From positions 2,170,001 through 2,234,000 of the forward strand of contig CBDCAB010000006.1 of the NCBI GenBank assembly GCA_965213735.1: 64,000 nt of DNA, written 5' to 3'. Below the pieces are notes generated by a model. The model saw nothing but the letters and a program-made list of their open reading frames with translations, searched no databases and had not been told where the DNA came from. Numbering within the stretch: the stretch's first letter is position 1; each line of letters opens with the position of its first letter. Shown in pieces: positions 25,563-34,807 of the stretch. The position numbers and the translations under genes were made by a program. This stretch comes from CALDTK01 sp965213735 (GTDB taxonomy: Bacteria; Bacteroidota; Bacteroidia; Chitinophagales; Saprospiraceae).

Positions 25563-26873
25563 ATGGATACAGCTACGACCGCACGATACAAGGTCAAAGA
25601 CATCAATCTCGCTGATTGGGGTCGCAAAGAAATTCGCCTAGCCGAGGCTGAAATGCCCGGACTCATGGCGCTCCGTGAGGAATATGGTGATACTAAGCCG
25701 CTGAAAGGTGCCCGCATTGCCGGCTGCCTACACATGACTATTCAGACGGCAGTACTCATCGAAACCCTCGTGGAGCTTGGCGCAGATGTCACTTGGAGTT
25801 CGTGCAACATCTTTTCAACCCAGGATCAAGCGGCTGCGGCTATCGCTGCGACTGGTGTTCCTGTGTTCGCCTGGAAAGGCATGAACGAGGAAGAATTCGA
25901 GTGGTGCATCGAGCAGACGCTCTTCGCTTTCGAAGACAGCAAGCCGCTCAACATGATCCTCGACGATGGAGGCGATCTCACCAACATGGTGATCGATAAG
26001 TTTCCAGAGCTGGTAGATGGCATCCGCGGACTTTCCGAAGAAACCACCACGGGTGTACATCGCCTCTACGAGCGCATGAAAAATGGCACCCTACCGCTGC
26101 CAGCGATAAACATCAACGACTCGGTTACGAAGTCGAAGTTCGACAACAAGTACGGCTGTAAAGAGTCATGCGTCGATGCGATTCGACGGGCAACAGATGT
26201 AATGATGGCGGGTAAAGTTGCCGTTGTTGCTGGTTACGGCGATGTTGGCAAAGGCTCGGCAGCTTCCTTGCGTGGTGCTGGTTGCCGCGTCATCGTTACT
26301 GAGATCGATCCGATCTGCGCTTTGCAGGCTGCGATGGATGGCTTCGAGGTAAAGCCGATGGATAAGGCTGTTGTGGAAGGCGATATCATCGTCACCGCTA
26401 CTGGCAACAAGGATATTCTCGTCGGTCGGCACTTCGAGGCCATGAAAGACAAGGCTATCGTGTGCAACATTGGTCACTTCGATAATGAGATCGATGTGGC
26501 TTGGCTGAAGCGCAACCATGGCTCGAGCCACGTCAACATCAAGCCTCAGGTTGATTTGTACAACATCGACGGCAAAGACATCATTTTGCTCGCTGAAGGT
26601 CGCTTGGTCAACTTAGGTTGTGCTACTGGCCACCCGAGCTTCGTGATGAGTAACTCGTTTACCAATCAGGTTTTGGCACAGCTCGAGTTGTGGCAACACA
26701 CGGACAAATACGAGAACAAGGTCTACATGCTACCTAAGCACCTCGACGAGCAGGTAGCGCGCCTGCACCTCGCCAAAATTGGCGTTGAGTTGGAGGAGTT
26801 GTCTAAGGAGCAGGCCGACTACATAGGTGTCGCGCAGGAAGGTCCATTTAAGCCGGAGTATTATCGGTACTAG
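25563..26873 (+). CDS. ahcY: Adenosylhomocysteinase
   Basis: About 436 residues. It hydrolyses S-adenosylhomocysteine to adenosine and homocysteine in the methyl cycle. Signatures: CLHMTIQTAVLIETL, SSCNIFSTQDQAAAA, the NAD-binding loop GYGDVGKGSAAS and the C-terminal lysine/tyrosine tail FKPEYYRY. A GTG at 25557 is in frame, but ATG 25563 fits the box spacing and the family start. The several SAM-dependent methyltransferases in this window make its product stream relevant. Terminator-like hairpins follow. Confidence 0.97.
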   Translation: MDTATTARYKVKDINLADWGRKEIRLAEAEMPGLMALREEYGDTKPLKGARIAGCLHMTIQTAVLIETLVELGADVTWSSCNIFSTQDQAAAAIAATGVPVFAWKGMNEEEFEWCIEQTLFAFEDSKPLNMILDDGGDLTNMVIDKFPELVDGIRGLSEETTTGVHRLYERMKNGTLPLPAININDSVTKSKFDNKYGCKESCVDAIRRATDVMMAGKVAVVAGYGDVGKGSAASLRGAGCRVIVTEIDPICALQAAMDGFEVKPMDKAVVEGDIIVTATGNKDILVGRHFEAMKDKAIVCNIGHFDNEIDVAWLKRNHGSSHVNIKPQVDLYNIDGKDIILLAEGRLVNLGCATGHPSFVMSNSFTNQVLAQLELWQHTDKYENKVYMLPKHLDEQVARLHLAKIGVELEELSKEQADYIGVAQEGPFKPEYYRY

Positions 26874-26958
26874 GGCACACAGCAAGCTTTTTTGCTCAAG
26901 GCCCTTGTGTGAGCCACTTTGGCTCCGTGAGGTGCCTGGTAAAGTGACATAAGATAGG

Positions 26959-26995
26959 AGCAGCTTCTGCTTAAGAGAGTGGGAGCTGCTTTTTT
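26959..26995 (+). terminator. Terminator-like hairpin after ahcY
   Basis: AGCAGCT (26959-26965) pairs with AGCTGCT (26984-26990), followed by six T at 26990-26995. It lies 86 bases past the ahcY stop, on the plus strand. Confidence 0.65.
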
Positions 26996-27063
26996 ATGGG
27001 CTTTAGCCTGTTCTGGCATGTAGGCTTTTGCTCTAGCACATGCGCCGGGGCGATAATATTAAG

Positions 27064-27097
27064 AACGGCCCTACAGCTGTGTAGCTGTAGGGCCGTT
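27064..27097 (-). terminator. 15 bp perfect hairpin after the susCD operon
   Basis: AACGGCCCTACAGCT (27064-27078) pairs perfectly with 27083-27097, with loop GTGT. On the minus strand it is followed by CTTAATATTAT. It lies 30 bases past the SusD stop and probably ends the susCD transcript; it could also act for ahcY read-through. Confidence 0.7.
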
Positions 27098-27126
27098 GGA
27101 TAGGTCAATGCCGCACATGGCAGCTG

Positions 27127-28770
27127 TTACCGGGGAGCGATACTCATGACAGCAGATCGGTCAGTTTCGTTGAAATCGAGCTCGTCATCAGGTACTCCAA
27201 AGAAGTCGAGGTAGTTGTAGTTGATAAGCGCATCCTCAAAGACATCTCCATTCTCGTCTAGGATGACAGCGTCAGCTCGTCCTCCACCAAGAGAAACAGG
27301 TACAGTGACACCCCATCGCCGTGCGTCATAGAATTGAAGCCCTTCGAAGATGAGGCCGACGCGGCGCTCCCGGCGCAGTTGCTCGTAGGCTTCATCAGCA
27401 TCAAGACCATCGTCGGAAACATCATCCAAGCCGGCATTTTGCGCATCACGAACAGCATCGATGATTTCAAGGCCTTCATCAACTTGTCCTAATCGAATCA
27501 TCGCTTCAGCCTGCATCAACGCATTTTCCCAATAGCTACCGGCTATCGGCATTTCGGCTAATCCGTCAACAGTAGATGCGTGATCACCTCCATCAGATAT
27601 AGATCGAAATTGGAAGCGAGTACCATACTGGATGCCACGACCACGCATATTAACGTTAGCTGTCGCGAGAGTATCAACATTTCGCTCGTAACGAGCATCT
27701 CCAGGAAGATAATCCTGCACCAGCCGCTCGCTTATGAAAGCCCATCCAATGAGAGAACGATATGGAGGCCATATTGTCTGAAAAAAAACTCCGTTAGAAG
27801 CAGCAGAACGAAACTGTAGCCAGTCACTAGTCTGCTCAAGACCTTCTTGGGTCAGAGAAAGAATAGCCATGTAGTCGTCTTGAGAAATTTGTGGGAGACT
27901 TTCAGTAGCGATATCAAATGCACGGTGGCTCACCAAAATGTTCCTAGCGCGCATTGTGTTGATGCTGCGGATCATGTCATCTACAGATGGTGATCCGTTA
28001 TCGACCAACATGTAGTCTGGCACAGCAGCCGTAAGTAGGATGTCCCACTCCGAGACTTGGTTGTTGTCGCGCAATTCAGTTAAAGCCTCTACAGCCATGT
28101 CGAATTGACGTCCGGCCTCAGCAAGTATCTCGTTGTAAGGCACATAATCACCGTTTGTCTCACCAGGCGTGTCTATAATGAGTGCATCACTATACATAGC
28201 GCCAAGGCGACTGTATGCCCAGCCTTTCCAAAAGCGGCAGTATGCAGTATATGCACGTCTTTTAGCTTCTGCATCGCCTTCAAATTCGGCTGTTGGGAGG
28301 AAAGAGAGAATCAGATTGGAAGTGTTGTTAATCCGGTACATTGCTCGCCATTCGAACACGAACGCGTTGTTATCTTCCTGAACCCGGTCATTGAAGATCT
28401 CTAGTTGAGTTCCTTGGTCAGCTCCTTGCGGAGGAGTCCATGTTGTTGCTCCATTGTTATAAACAATGTTTGTTGGCTGATTAGCCCAGCGCCAAGTGAA
28501 ATTCCCCCAGGGCACATAAGTTTCATCACCCATAACGCTGTGTAGCGTCTGTGCAATCCAATTGAAGTCGGCGATCCGTTGACCATCGTCAAAAAACCAG
28601 ATCCCCAGAGCGGCGCGGCGCAGACCTTCCTCAGAGGACAAGACCTCTACGGGAGGATCATTTTCATTAGTGACGTCAAGTGAGTCTGCACATTGAACAA
28701 ACACACCAGCACAGATAGAGAAAGCGAGGGCAGCAGCAAGGCGCCCGCCGAAAAGTTTTGGTAAATTCAT
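27127..28770 (-). CDS. SusD/RagB family outer-membrane lipoprotein
   Basis: A 547-residue surface lipoprotein. The signal ends in a lipobox (FVQC, Cys at about residue 27), followed by DSLDVTNENDPP. The SusD core of TPR-like helices is visible (AYTAYCRFWKGWAYSRLGAMYSDA and QFDMAVEALTEL) and ends with the usual ENALMQAEAMIRLG and RRERRVGLIFEGLQFYDARRWG. It forms the lid over the SusC transporter and captures a substrate, probably an oligosaccharide or peptide. Its ATG shares one base with the susC stop (TAATG). No glycosidase lies nearby, so the substrate cannot be deduced. Confidence 0.94.
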   Translation of the reverse strand: MNLPKLFGGRLAAALAFSICAGVFVQCADSLDVTNENDPPVEVLSSEEGLRRAALGIWFFDDGQRIADFNWIAQTLHSVMGDETYVPWGNFTWRWANQPTNIVYNNGATTWTPPQGADQGTQLEIFNDRVQEDNNAFVFEWRAMYRINNTSNLILSFLPTAEFEGDAEAKRRAYTAYCRFWKGWAYSRLGAMYSDALIIDTPGETNGDYVPYNEILAEAGRQFDMAVEALTELRDNNQVSEWDILLTAAVPDYMLVDNGSPSVDDMIRSINTMRARNILVSHRAFDIATESLPQISQDDYMAILSLTQEGLEQTSDWLQFRSAASNGVFFQTIWPPYRSLIGWAFISERLVQDYLPGDARYERNVDTLATANVNMRGRGIQYGTRFQFRSISDGGDHASTVDGLAEMPIAGSYWENALMQAEAMIRLGQVDEGLEIIDAVRDAQNAGLDDVSDDGLDADEAYEQLRRERRVGLIFEGLQFYDARRWGVTVPVSLGGGRADAVILDENGDVFEDALINYNYLDFFGVPDDELDFNETDRSAVMSIAPR

Positions 28771-31700
28771 TAGAAACCGAGATTAAGTCCTACCTGATAG
28801 AGGCGGGAGTTAGGAAATGCATACTGGTCTAAGCCAATACGCGTGGGATCATTGACATCAGATGCTGCCTCTGGATCAAATCCAGAATACTCAGTAAATG
28901 TTGCCAAATTGAAGCCAGACAAAGTCAAGGTTAGACGCTGGACTCCTGGAATTGTTACATATTCTGTCAATGCAACGCCTAAATTGACGTTCCGAAGACG
29001 CAGAAAACTTCCGTCTTCAACGAAGTTGCTGTTCGCTTGGTTGGTGTTGTAGAGCGCTCGATAGTAGCTTGTGAAAGCTCCAGTTTCGCCAGCAATAGTA
29101 ACTGGATCATCTACATCTCCACCTAAGTTGTCGCGGTAGCTCCACTGGCGAGTTTGATTGTAAATATCAAAGCCTTGAACCCAGTCGAGCTGAACGCCAA
29201 GTGTAATCCCTTTGTGGAACTTGAAGTTGTTAATAAAGCTCATATTGAACTCAGGCAAACCTGAGCCAATTACTTCAACTTCACTACCCAATACTGGTGC
29301 AAATGTCATTGTGTCTACAATGTAGCCACTCTCAGGGACCTGAACGTAACGACCGCGATCGATAGGTTGATCTTCTCCCAGCTCTTCTTCAAGTTCCTCA
29401 TAGCTAGAAATTACGCGTTGCCCCCGGAAGGTGCCCAACTCCTCACCTTCACGGAGAATAAAGTTGTCATCTACAGGCACATCTACACCACCTTGGATTT
29501 CAGCAACTACTGTACGTGAGCGACCAAAATTGGTTGTAAATTTCCAGCCAAAATTAGAGCTTTGAACCACTTGCAGATCTAAACTAGCTTGCACGCCATT
29601 AGCTTCCAGTGTGATGGCATTAGTAAGTAAGGTATTTGAACCAGTACTTGGAGCGACGCCGATGCGGCGAATGATGTCTTCATTTGTTCGGTTCCAGTAC
29701 GTGAACGATGCACGTGCATATGGAAGGATTGCTCGGGTTTGATCACCAAGACTGATAATGGCATCAATTCCCGCTTCAAATTCAGCAGATTGCTGGACCT
29801 GCAGGTCGCTGTTATTCAGATTAATAGCTGGAGCCAGGTAGCCACTACTGCCGAACTGCCCAGCTTCAAGCACAACAAAGCGATCAATAGGTCCAGGCTG
29901 GATGCCAGCCTCTCCGTAAGCGGCGCGTAGTTTCAGCTCAGGAACACTGTTGCGCTGGTCATCCCAGAAGTCAAACTCTGACAACCTCAAGTAGACATCT
30001 GCCCGAGGAAAGAAGAACGGATCGCTACCCTGACCGAAGGTTGAAGCATAATCCGTACGAAATCCAGCACCAAGTCCGACCTTGCCTTCATATTCGACCT
30101 TAGTATTAGCTAGAAATCCATAGGTGGCAAAGTCCGTATAAAATTCGTCAATTTCGGGAGAGTTCGTAGATCCTAAACGGACGGGTTCGAAGAACGGAAG
30201 GCCGACACCTTGAGTAGTGACTCTGTTGAAGGTTTGACGGCGGTAGTCAAATGCAAGCTGAGAAGTCGATAACCAGGATTCCTGCTGCCCAAATGTTAAA
30301 AATGCGGATGCAATGCTATTCAGCAGATCACCTTGACGAGCAAAGTTGCGAAGAATCCCTTGAAAGGGATCAATTCCAGCTTGGTTACTTGCTCCCAAGA
30401 TATCCTCCTGATTTCGCAATGTTTCGCGGTAATCGTCGCGGTAGTAGTCATACCCGAGCTTGTAGTCCAATTTCAGCCAATCTGTGACTGCGTAGCCTAA
30501 GCTCAAGCGAGGGCTAACGCGGTTGATTTCGTTGTCGCGGATGCGGTACTGCTGTTCGAAGATTGGATTGGCGCTGTTGTCCCCTGCCGGATTTGGCACA
30601 GGAGCACCATTGACAACGTTATTGAAGTCGATGTAAGGAAAGGTTGTCGATATCGAGCCAATAGGTGCAGTTACATTATCTGTGCCTGTTATTGTACCTG
30701 CATCATTTTTGGAATGAACAAAGTTGAGCCCAATGGTAGCTTCAACATCATCAAAAATCTTGAAATTTAAATTTGTCCCAAAATTTAATCGACGATTACT
30801 TCCAAAAATTGCACTTTCCTGGTCTGTAAAAGCTCCTGTTACAGCGTAGCCTATACCGTTACTACCACCAGTTACAGAGCCGTTAAGTCTGTAAGAGTTA
30901 AAGTCCCTAAAGATTTGATCGAAGCGATCATAGATTTCCTCCTGATAGGGATTATCCGTTCTCGTACGCTTCCCTGTTTCCAGAAGCGGGTCAGTCCATA
31001 CCCCAAACTCATTAGGAACGAGGCGCTCGTCATCTGCCCCTAGCAGAAACCCGTCCGACGTTGTTTGGTAGGCGTGAAATCTCGCATAGTCATAATCTCC
31101 ACGCAATGGTTGACCTACAGAGGCTTGAGTATTGAGAGAGATTTGCGGCTTTTGCCCATCTCGGCCACGCTTGGTGAAAATCTGTATAACTCCGTTGGCA
31201 CCCTGCGCACCGTAGATAGTGGCAGCTGCGGCTCCCTGTACAATCTCCACATGATCGACGTTATTGAAGTCAATGTCCGCCAATCGACTAGAGAGGTTTC
31301 GTGCGCTTCCGTTGGTATTGTTATCCGTCAGCACCTGTACACCGTCTATAAGAATCATGGGAGTTGTTCCTTGAAGGCTATTGATGCCACGCAAAATGAT
31401 GTTCATCTGCTGCCCCGGTTGGCCCGAACTTTGTTGAAAGTAGGCCCCCGGTACTTTACCAACCAGCGCCTGATCCAGGCTTCCACTGGGAAACTCCTGC
31501 AAATCCTTGGCACTTACAGTTTCAACTGCAATTGCTGTTCGGCGGCGGTCAGTAGCAACTCCCGTGCCTGTAACGACGACCTCCTCGAGAAGTGCGCCCT
31601 CTCTTAATACTATTGGAGAGTCAGTTATGGAGAGGCCGTCAATCTCAATTGGCGAATACCCTATGTAGCTGATAACCAGCACTGGATTATCAACATCTGT

Positions 31701-31886
31701 GGTGAGAGCAAAGTCTCCATCGATGTCTGTTACTGTACCGATGGTGGTACCTTTTACAAGTACCGAAGCACCAATTAGTGCTTCACCTGAATCGTCCGTT
31801 ACGGTCCCACTGATCGTTTGAGATCCTTGCGCAAAGGCAGCGGAGAGAACCATTAGGAGTCCAAGGACTAGTGAAAGTCTTTTCAT
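28770..31886 (-). CDS. SusC/RagA TonB-linked outer-membrane transporter
   Basis: A 1038-residue TonB-dependent transporter. Signal peptide (MKRLSLVLGLLMVLSAAFAQ), a carboxypeptidase-regulatory-like domain (about 24-95, ISGTVTDDSGEALIGASVLVKG), the plug (LEEVVVTGTG, DLQEFPSGSLDQALVGKVPGA, IILRGINSLQG, ILIDGVQV) and a long barrel ending in an aromatic (VGLNLGF). No STN domain is seen, so it is unlikely to signal through an anti-sigma factor directly. It pairs with the overlapping SusD gene. A triple 10 bp repeat abuts the start codon. Confidence 0.95.
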   Translation of the reverse strand: MKRLSLVLGLLMVLSAAFAQGSQTISGTVTDDSGEALIGASVLVKGTTIGTVTDIDGDFALTTDVDNPVLVISYIGYSPIEIDGLSITDSPIVLREGALLEEVVVTGTGVATDRRRTAIAVETVSAKDLQEFPSGSLDQALVGKVPGAYFQQSSGQPGQQMNIILRGINSLQGTTPMILIDGVQVLTDNNTNGSARNLSSRLADIDFNNVDHVEIVQGAAAATIYGAQGANGVIQIFTKRGRDGQKPQISLNTQASVGQPLRGDYDYARFHAYQTTSDGFLLGADDERLVPNEFGVWTDPLLETGKRTRTDNPYQEEIYDRFDQIFRDFNSYRLNGSVTGGSNGIGYAVTGAFTDQESAIFGSNRRLNFGTNLNFKIFDDVEATIGLNFVHSKNDAGTITGTDNVTAPIGSISTTFPYIDFNNVVNGAPVPNPAGDNSANPIFEQQYRIRDNEINRVSPRLSLGYAVTDWLKLDYKLGYDYYRDDYRETLRNQEDILGASNQAGIDPFQGILRNFARQGDLLNSIASAFLTFGQQESWLSTSQLAFDYRRQTFNRVTTQGVGLPFFEPVRLGSTNSPEIDEFYTDFATYGFLANTKVEYEGKVGLGAGFRTDYASTFGQGSDPFFFPRADVYLRLSEFDFWDDQRNSVPELKLRAAYGEAGIQPGPIDRFVVLEAGQFGSSGYLAPAINLNNSDLQVQQSAEFEAGIDAIISLGDQTRAILPYARASFTYWNRTNEDIIRRIGVAPSTGSNTLLTNAITLEANGVQASLDLQVVQSSNFGWKFTTNFGRSRTVVAEIQGGVDVPVDDNFILREGEELGTFRGQRVISSYEELEEELGEDQPIDRGRYVQVPESGYIVDTMTFAPVLGSEVEVIGSGLPEFNMSFINNFKFHKGITLGVQLDWVQGFDIYNQTRQWSYRDNLGGDVDDPVTIAGETGAFTSYYRALYNTNQANSNFVEDGSFLRLRNVNLGVALTEYVTIPGVQRLTLTLSGFNLATFTEYSGFDPEAASDVNDPTRIGLDQYAFPNSRLYQVGLNLGF

Positions 31887-31915
31887 GTGTCTGTTTGTGT
31901 CTGTTTGTGTCTGTT
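31886..31915 (-). repeat. Three perfect 10 bp tandem repeats at the susC start
   Basis: TGTGTCTGTT is repeated three times without mismatch from 31886 to 31915, so that on the coding strand AACAGACACA x3 runs into the ATG. Copy number would change promoter-to-start or ribosome spacing. Confidence 0.8.
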
Positions 31916-32357
31916 ACTAGTTAGAGAAAATCCTACACCTCCCAAAGGCTTAATCCGCAGAGCAGATGCAACCCACGCAAGCGTGTAGTGTCACTGTCGA
32001 TGTCTAAAAAGACGTACGAGCGGGCCGTGACATCGCCAAAACCAACTACGTGGTTCACTCGTTCGGGGCTAATCTACCACAGATCGGGCACACTGTTAAC
32101 TCACCTTTAAATTTTTTCCGGGCTGACTCGCCGCAATTGCAAGTTTGCAGACCAAAATGCTCTCGAAACCTCAGCTATACCTGATACTCCCACCTTATTG
32201 CGCAAAGGCCAAAGGTTTTGGCGAAAGCTGAACGGCCTTGCACAGCCATGACGCGGGCAGCAAACAACATGAGCTAAACTAGCACACTAGCAACCTTAAG
32301 CTGCCGCAGATCCGCGCCGAACTTTCGCCTCAAAATCCTGCCTTGCAACCTTAATAT
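31916..32357 (+). other. 442-base gap upstream of susC
   Basis: No open frame or RNA gene recognised. It should hold the susC promoter (minus strand). It also holds the only intergenic exact copy of the iterated motif (core 32216-32228). Confidence 0.5.
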
Positions 32358-33818
32358 TTAGAACCGGTAGCGCAGACCGCCGCTAAAGCCAACCCTGCCG
32401 TAGCGATAGCTCAAATCATCTGCACTTCCCGAAAACACGCCAGTATTGCGTGCACTCGCTTCGAGCAAGAGGCCCAACCTGCCCGGATCATCACCAGGCG
32501 TGCGCAACAACTCGATGTCGACGCCTACCCTGCCTCCAATCGTGAAGCCAGGAGTGCGATTGATCCAGCCATCATCTTCAAGAGCATAATATACCGTGTT
32601 GCCATCGCGACCGTTGAGGGCACCGCCGGATTCCGTTACCACCTCATACCCAAGGTCTGCGGCTACATAAATGGCCACGTTTTTCATCTGATGGCGATAG
32701 CCACCCGTGCCAAAGAAGGCCATGGTGTGGTGCCGATTGTGGACGATAGTCGTGTCGCGCAAAATCACCGTGGAAGTATCTATCCGTATGAGCGTACCAT
32801 TCTCATCGCGCACCTCTTTAGTAGTGGTTTCTGAGCGGAGTGGACCCAGAATTTGAAAGTTACTGGCGTAATTGCCATAGTTGAGACCGAAGCCGACGAA
32901 TGGTCCAGCACGGCGTCCTACTTCAGCACGCAGACCGAGCTCAAAGCCCAACTTCTCATCTTCTAAAGTTTCTCTCGCCTCGCGGTAGTTGTCATCGGCT
33001 GGCGTCACATCGCCAAACACCTTCCTGTCCAATCGCGGTCCGGCGTAGAAGGTCATGCGCACTTCGCGATCACCTCGTAAGGAGAATGCCGGACAATCGT
33101 AAGCTCGCAGACGATTGTTAGGTCCGTCGAAAAGTTCGAGTTCGAGCAGGTCGAGAAATTCCAGATTAGTCGGTGCCGTAGCGGATACGACCGCTTCATC
33201 TGACTTATCTAATTGAGCTGCGCTGCTGGCAAGATCTAGGTGTTCGTCAAGCGAAAACTCCTGAGGAACTGCCACGCCTTCTGCTGGGGATGAGAAGTGG
33301 GAAGGGGGAGGTGAGAGGTGGGAAGGGGGAGGTGAGAAGTGGGAGGTGGGAGGTGGGAGGTGAGAGGTGGGAGGTGAGAGGTGGGAGGTGGGATGTGAGA
33401 GGTGGGAAGTGGGAGATGAGAGGTGAGAAGTGGGAGGTGAGAGGTGAGAGGTGGGAGGTGTTTGCGACAGAACTGGCTCTTGCGGTTGCTCAGAAGCGTT
33501 TGCTGCTCCAGTACTTGCTGCGAAGGCAGGTGCCTCAGCCAAGGCTGGTGCGGGGGTCAGAGCAGGAGGTGATGCGTAATCACTGGCTGTTGCTGGGGCT
33601 GAGCTGTGCGTGCCTATCCAGTAGCCGGCTGCACCGACTGCACCGACGAGTAGCAGCAACATGGTTGTCCACCACATGCCAACGGGCCATCGGCGGCTGG
33701 TTTTGTCATCGAGTTCATCGGTGATTTTGCCCCACAGGTCGGCCGGTGGAGCTTCTTGTCGGTGGCGCAGCAGTTTATAGGCTGCGTGATCTACCAGGTT
33801 GTTCGGATCTAGAGGCAT
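32358..33818 (-). CDS. Membrane-anchored protein with repeat linker and beta-barrel-like domain
   Basis: A 486-residue protein. N-terminal cytoplasmic segment (about 1-45) and one transmembrane helix (WWTTMLLLLVGAVGAAGYWIG), as in anti-sigma-like proteins of Bacteroidota. Next comes an Ala/Pro linker containing about 56 residues of SHLSPPT-type heptads, then a C-terminal domain of about 270 residues with barrel-like alternating strands (VRMTFYAGPRLDRKVFG, RAGPFVGFGLNYGNYASN, ending RVGFSGGLRYRF). Its ATG overlaps the sigma gene stop by 10 bases, so the pair is co-translated and it may regulate that sigma factor. Confidence 0.7.
   Translation of the reverse strand: MPLDPNNLVDHAAYKLLRHRQEAPPADLWGKITDELDDKTSRRWPVGMWWTTMLLLLVGAVGAAGYWIGTHSSAPATASDYASPPALTPAPALAEAPAFAASTGAANASEQPQEPVLSQTPPTSHLSPPTSHLSSPTSHLSHPTSHLSPPTSHLPPPTSHFSPPPSHLSPPPSHFSSPAEGVAVPQEFSLDEHLDLASSAAQLDKSDEAVVSATAPTNLEFLDLLELELFDGPNNRLRAYDCPAFSLRGDREVRMTFYAGPRLDRKVFGDVTPADDNYREARETLEDEKLGFELGLRAEVGRRAGPFVGFGLNYGNYASNFQILGPLRSETTTKEVRDENGTLIRIDTSTVILRDTTIVHNRHHTMAFFGTGGYRHQMKNVAIYVAADLGYEVVTESGGALNGRDGNTVYYALEDDGWINRTPGFTIGGRVGVDIELLRTPGDDPGRLGLLLEASARNTGVFSGSADDLSYRYGRVGFSGGLRYRF
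33289..33456 (-). repeat. 24-copy heptanucleotide array inside a gene
   Basis: 168 bp made of 24 units of seven bases, consensus RGTGRGA on the plus strand with point variants. Three units (21 bp) equal seven codons, giving the SHLSPPT-type protein repeat. A gain or loss of one or two units would shift the reading frame. Confidence 0.88.
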
Positions 33819-34537
33819 AATGGGAGAAGATTAGCGAGTCGCTTCTGGAGGAGTTTTCTGGCTTTGGTGAGTTGGGAGCGGGAGGTGCTGGCGTTGATGT
33901 TAAGTTGTTGGGCTATTTCATCGTGGCTGTAGCCTTCGACGGCGTGCAGGTTAAACACGATTTTGTAGCCTTCGGGCAGTGCTTCAATGTGCTGGAGCAG
34001 ATCGTCGGCATTGAGTCGAGCAATGGCCTCTGCATCCACGTGGAAGTCTTCCGGCAGCACCCTTGGCAGTTCATCGAAGGTGGTCCCGCGTTTTTCGATG
34101 CCTCTGAGTGCGACAGTTACTGTTACACGTCGTAGCCATCCTTCTAGGCTTCCGCCAAAACGGAAGGTGTGGAGCTTGCGAAAGATTCGCACCCACGCTT
34201 CCTGCGCAAAATCTTCTGCCTCGGGCTGGTCGCGTGCGTAGCGTCGCGAGACGGCAAACAGCGTAGCAGCATAGCGCTCATAGAGCGTTTGCTGTGCTGA
34301 TCGTTCGCCCTGCTGTGCGGCACGGACAACGCTTTCCGGTAAGGCTGCGGCTTTAGAGATGCAACAGGATTGTAGAGTGGCTTCGAGATGGGTTGTTTCG
34401 GCTTCGTAAGATAGATACTGAAGGACAATAATTCGCTGCCTGGCAGGTAAAGATTGCAGATTTGGGCTAGCCCCCAGCACCCAGCACCCAGCACCCAGCG
34501 CCCAGCAATCTCCGGTTACGCGTGCTTTAGCGCGCAT
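33809..34537 (-). CDS. ECF-type RNA polymerase sigma factor
   Basis: The conserved part is about 180 residues: region 2 (AQQTLYERYAATLFAVSRRYARDQPEAEDFAQEAWVRIFRKLHTF) and region 4 (LPEGYKIVFNLHAVEGYSHDEIAQQLNINASTSRSQLTKARKLLQ). The start is unclear. The only upstream ATG (34537) and GTG lie within the repeat block, giving an odd CWALGAGCWVLGA leader, and there is no ATG, GTG or TTG nearer the conserved domain; an ATC at 34360 would give SKAAALPESVV. It overlaps the anchored barrel protein, a likely regulator. Confidence 0.85.
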   Translation of the reverse strand: MRAKARVTGDCWALGAGCWVLGASPNLQSLPARQRIIVLQYLSYEAETTHLEATLQSCCISKAAALPESVVRAAQQGERSAQQTLYERYAATLFAVSRRYARDQPEAEDFAQEAWVRIFRKLHTFRFGGSLEGWLRRVTVTVALRGIEKRGTTFDELPRVLPEDFHVDAEAIARLNADDLLQHIEALPEGYKIVFNLHAVEGYSHDEIAQQLNINASTSRSQLTKARKLLQKRLANLLPLCL

Positions 34538-34705
34538 CGCTATGCAGTGCTTTAGGCCTAGTTCTGCACATGTACTTCCGCACAGGCACCCGACGGACCT
34601 GATCTTGAACTATGCTCTTTAGAAGGATTGGGCTATTTATCAGGTCCGTCGGGTACAACCCAGCTCCCAGCACCTAGCCCCTAGCACCTAGCACCTAGCA
34701 CCCAC
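34473..34705 (+). repeat. Composite repeat block, copy 1
   Basis: In order: heptamers of CCCAGCA type (34473-34507), a 60 bp sequence (34501-34560) identical to 35698-35757, a TACTTCCGCACAGG-type link, a 16 bp perfect inverted repeat (ACCCGACGGACCTGAT at 34588-34603 against 34639-34654, 35-base loop), and more CCTAGCA/CCCAGCA heptamers (34659-34705). The start of the sigma gene lies inside it. Confidence 0.82.
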
Positions 34706-34728
34706 CTGACCACAATATTGTGGTCAGG
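34705..34728 (+). other. 24 bp perfect palindrome
   Basis: CCTGACCACAAT followed directly by its reverse complement, with no loop. It sits in the gap between the sigma gene and the toxin remnant, next to heptamer repeats. It could be an operator or cruciform-forming site. Confidence 0.7.
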
Positions 34729-34807
34729 CCAGCACCCAGCAAAAGTGTAATATAAGCAGAACATCAAATTCATTTCATGAGTAAGACAGCACGCCAATTA
34801 CTTTCAG

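Noticed and set aside
26874..27126. Riboswitch or small RNA between ahcY and susD
   Set aside because: The gap lies downstream of both converging genes, and its two hairpins are well explained as terminators.
34473..34705. MRAKARVTGDCW peptide as a real N-terminus of the sigma factor
   Set aside because: The same peptide is encoded by the second copy of the 60 bp repeat with no sigma gene after it, so it is repeat-derived; kept only as an uncertain start.
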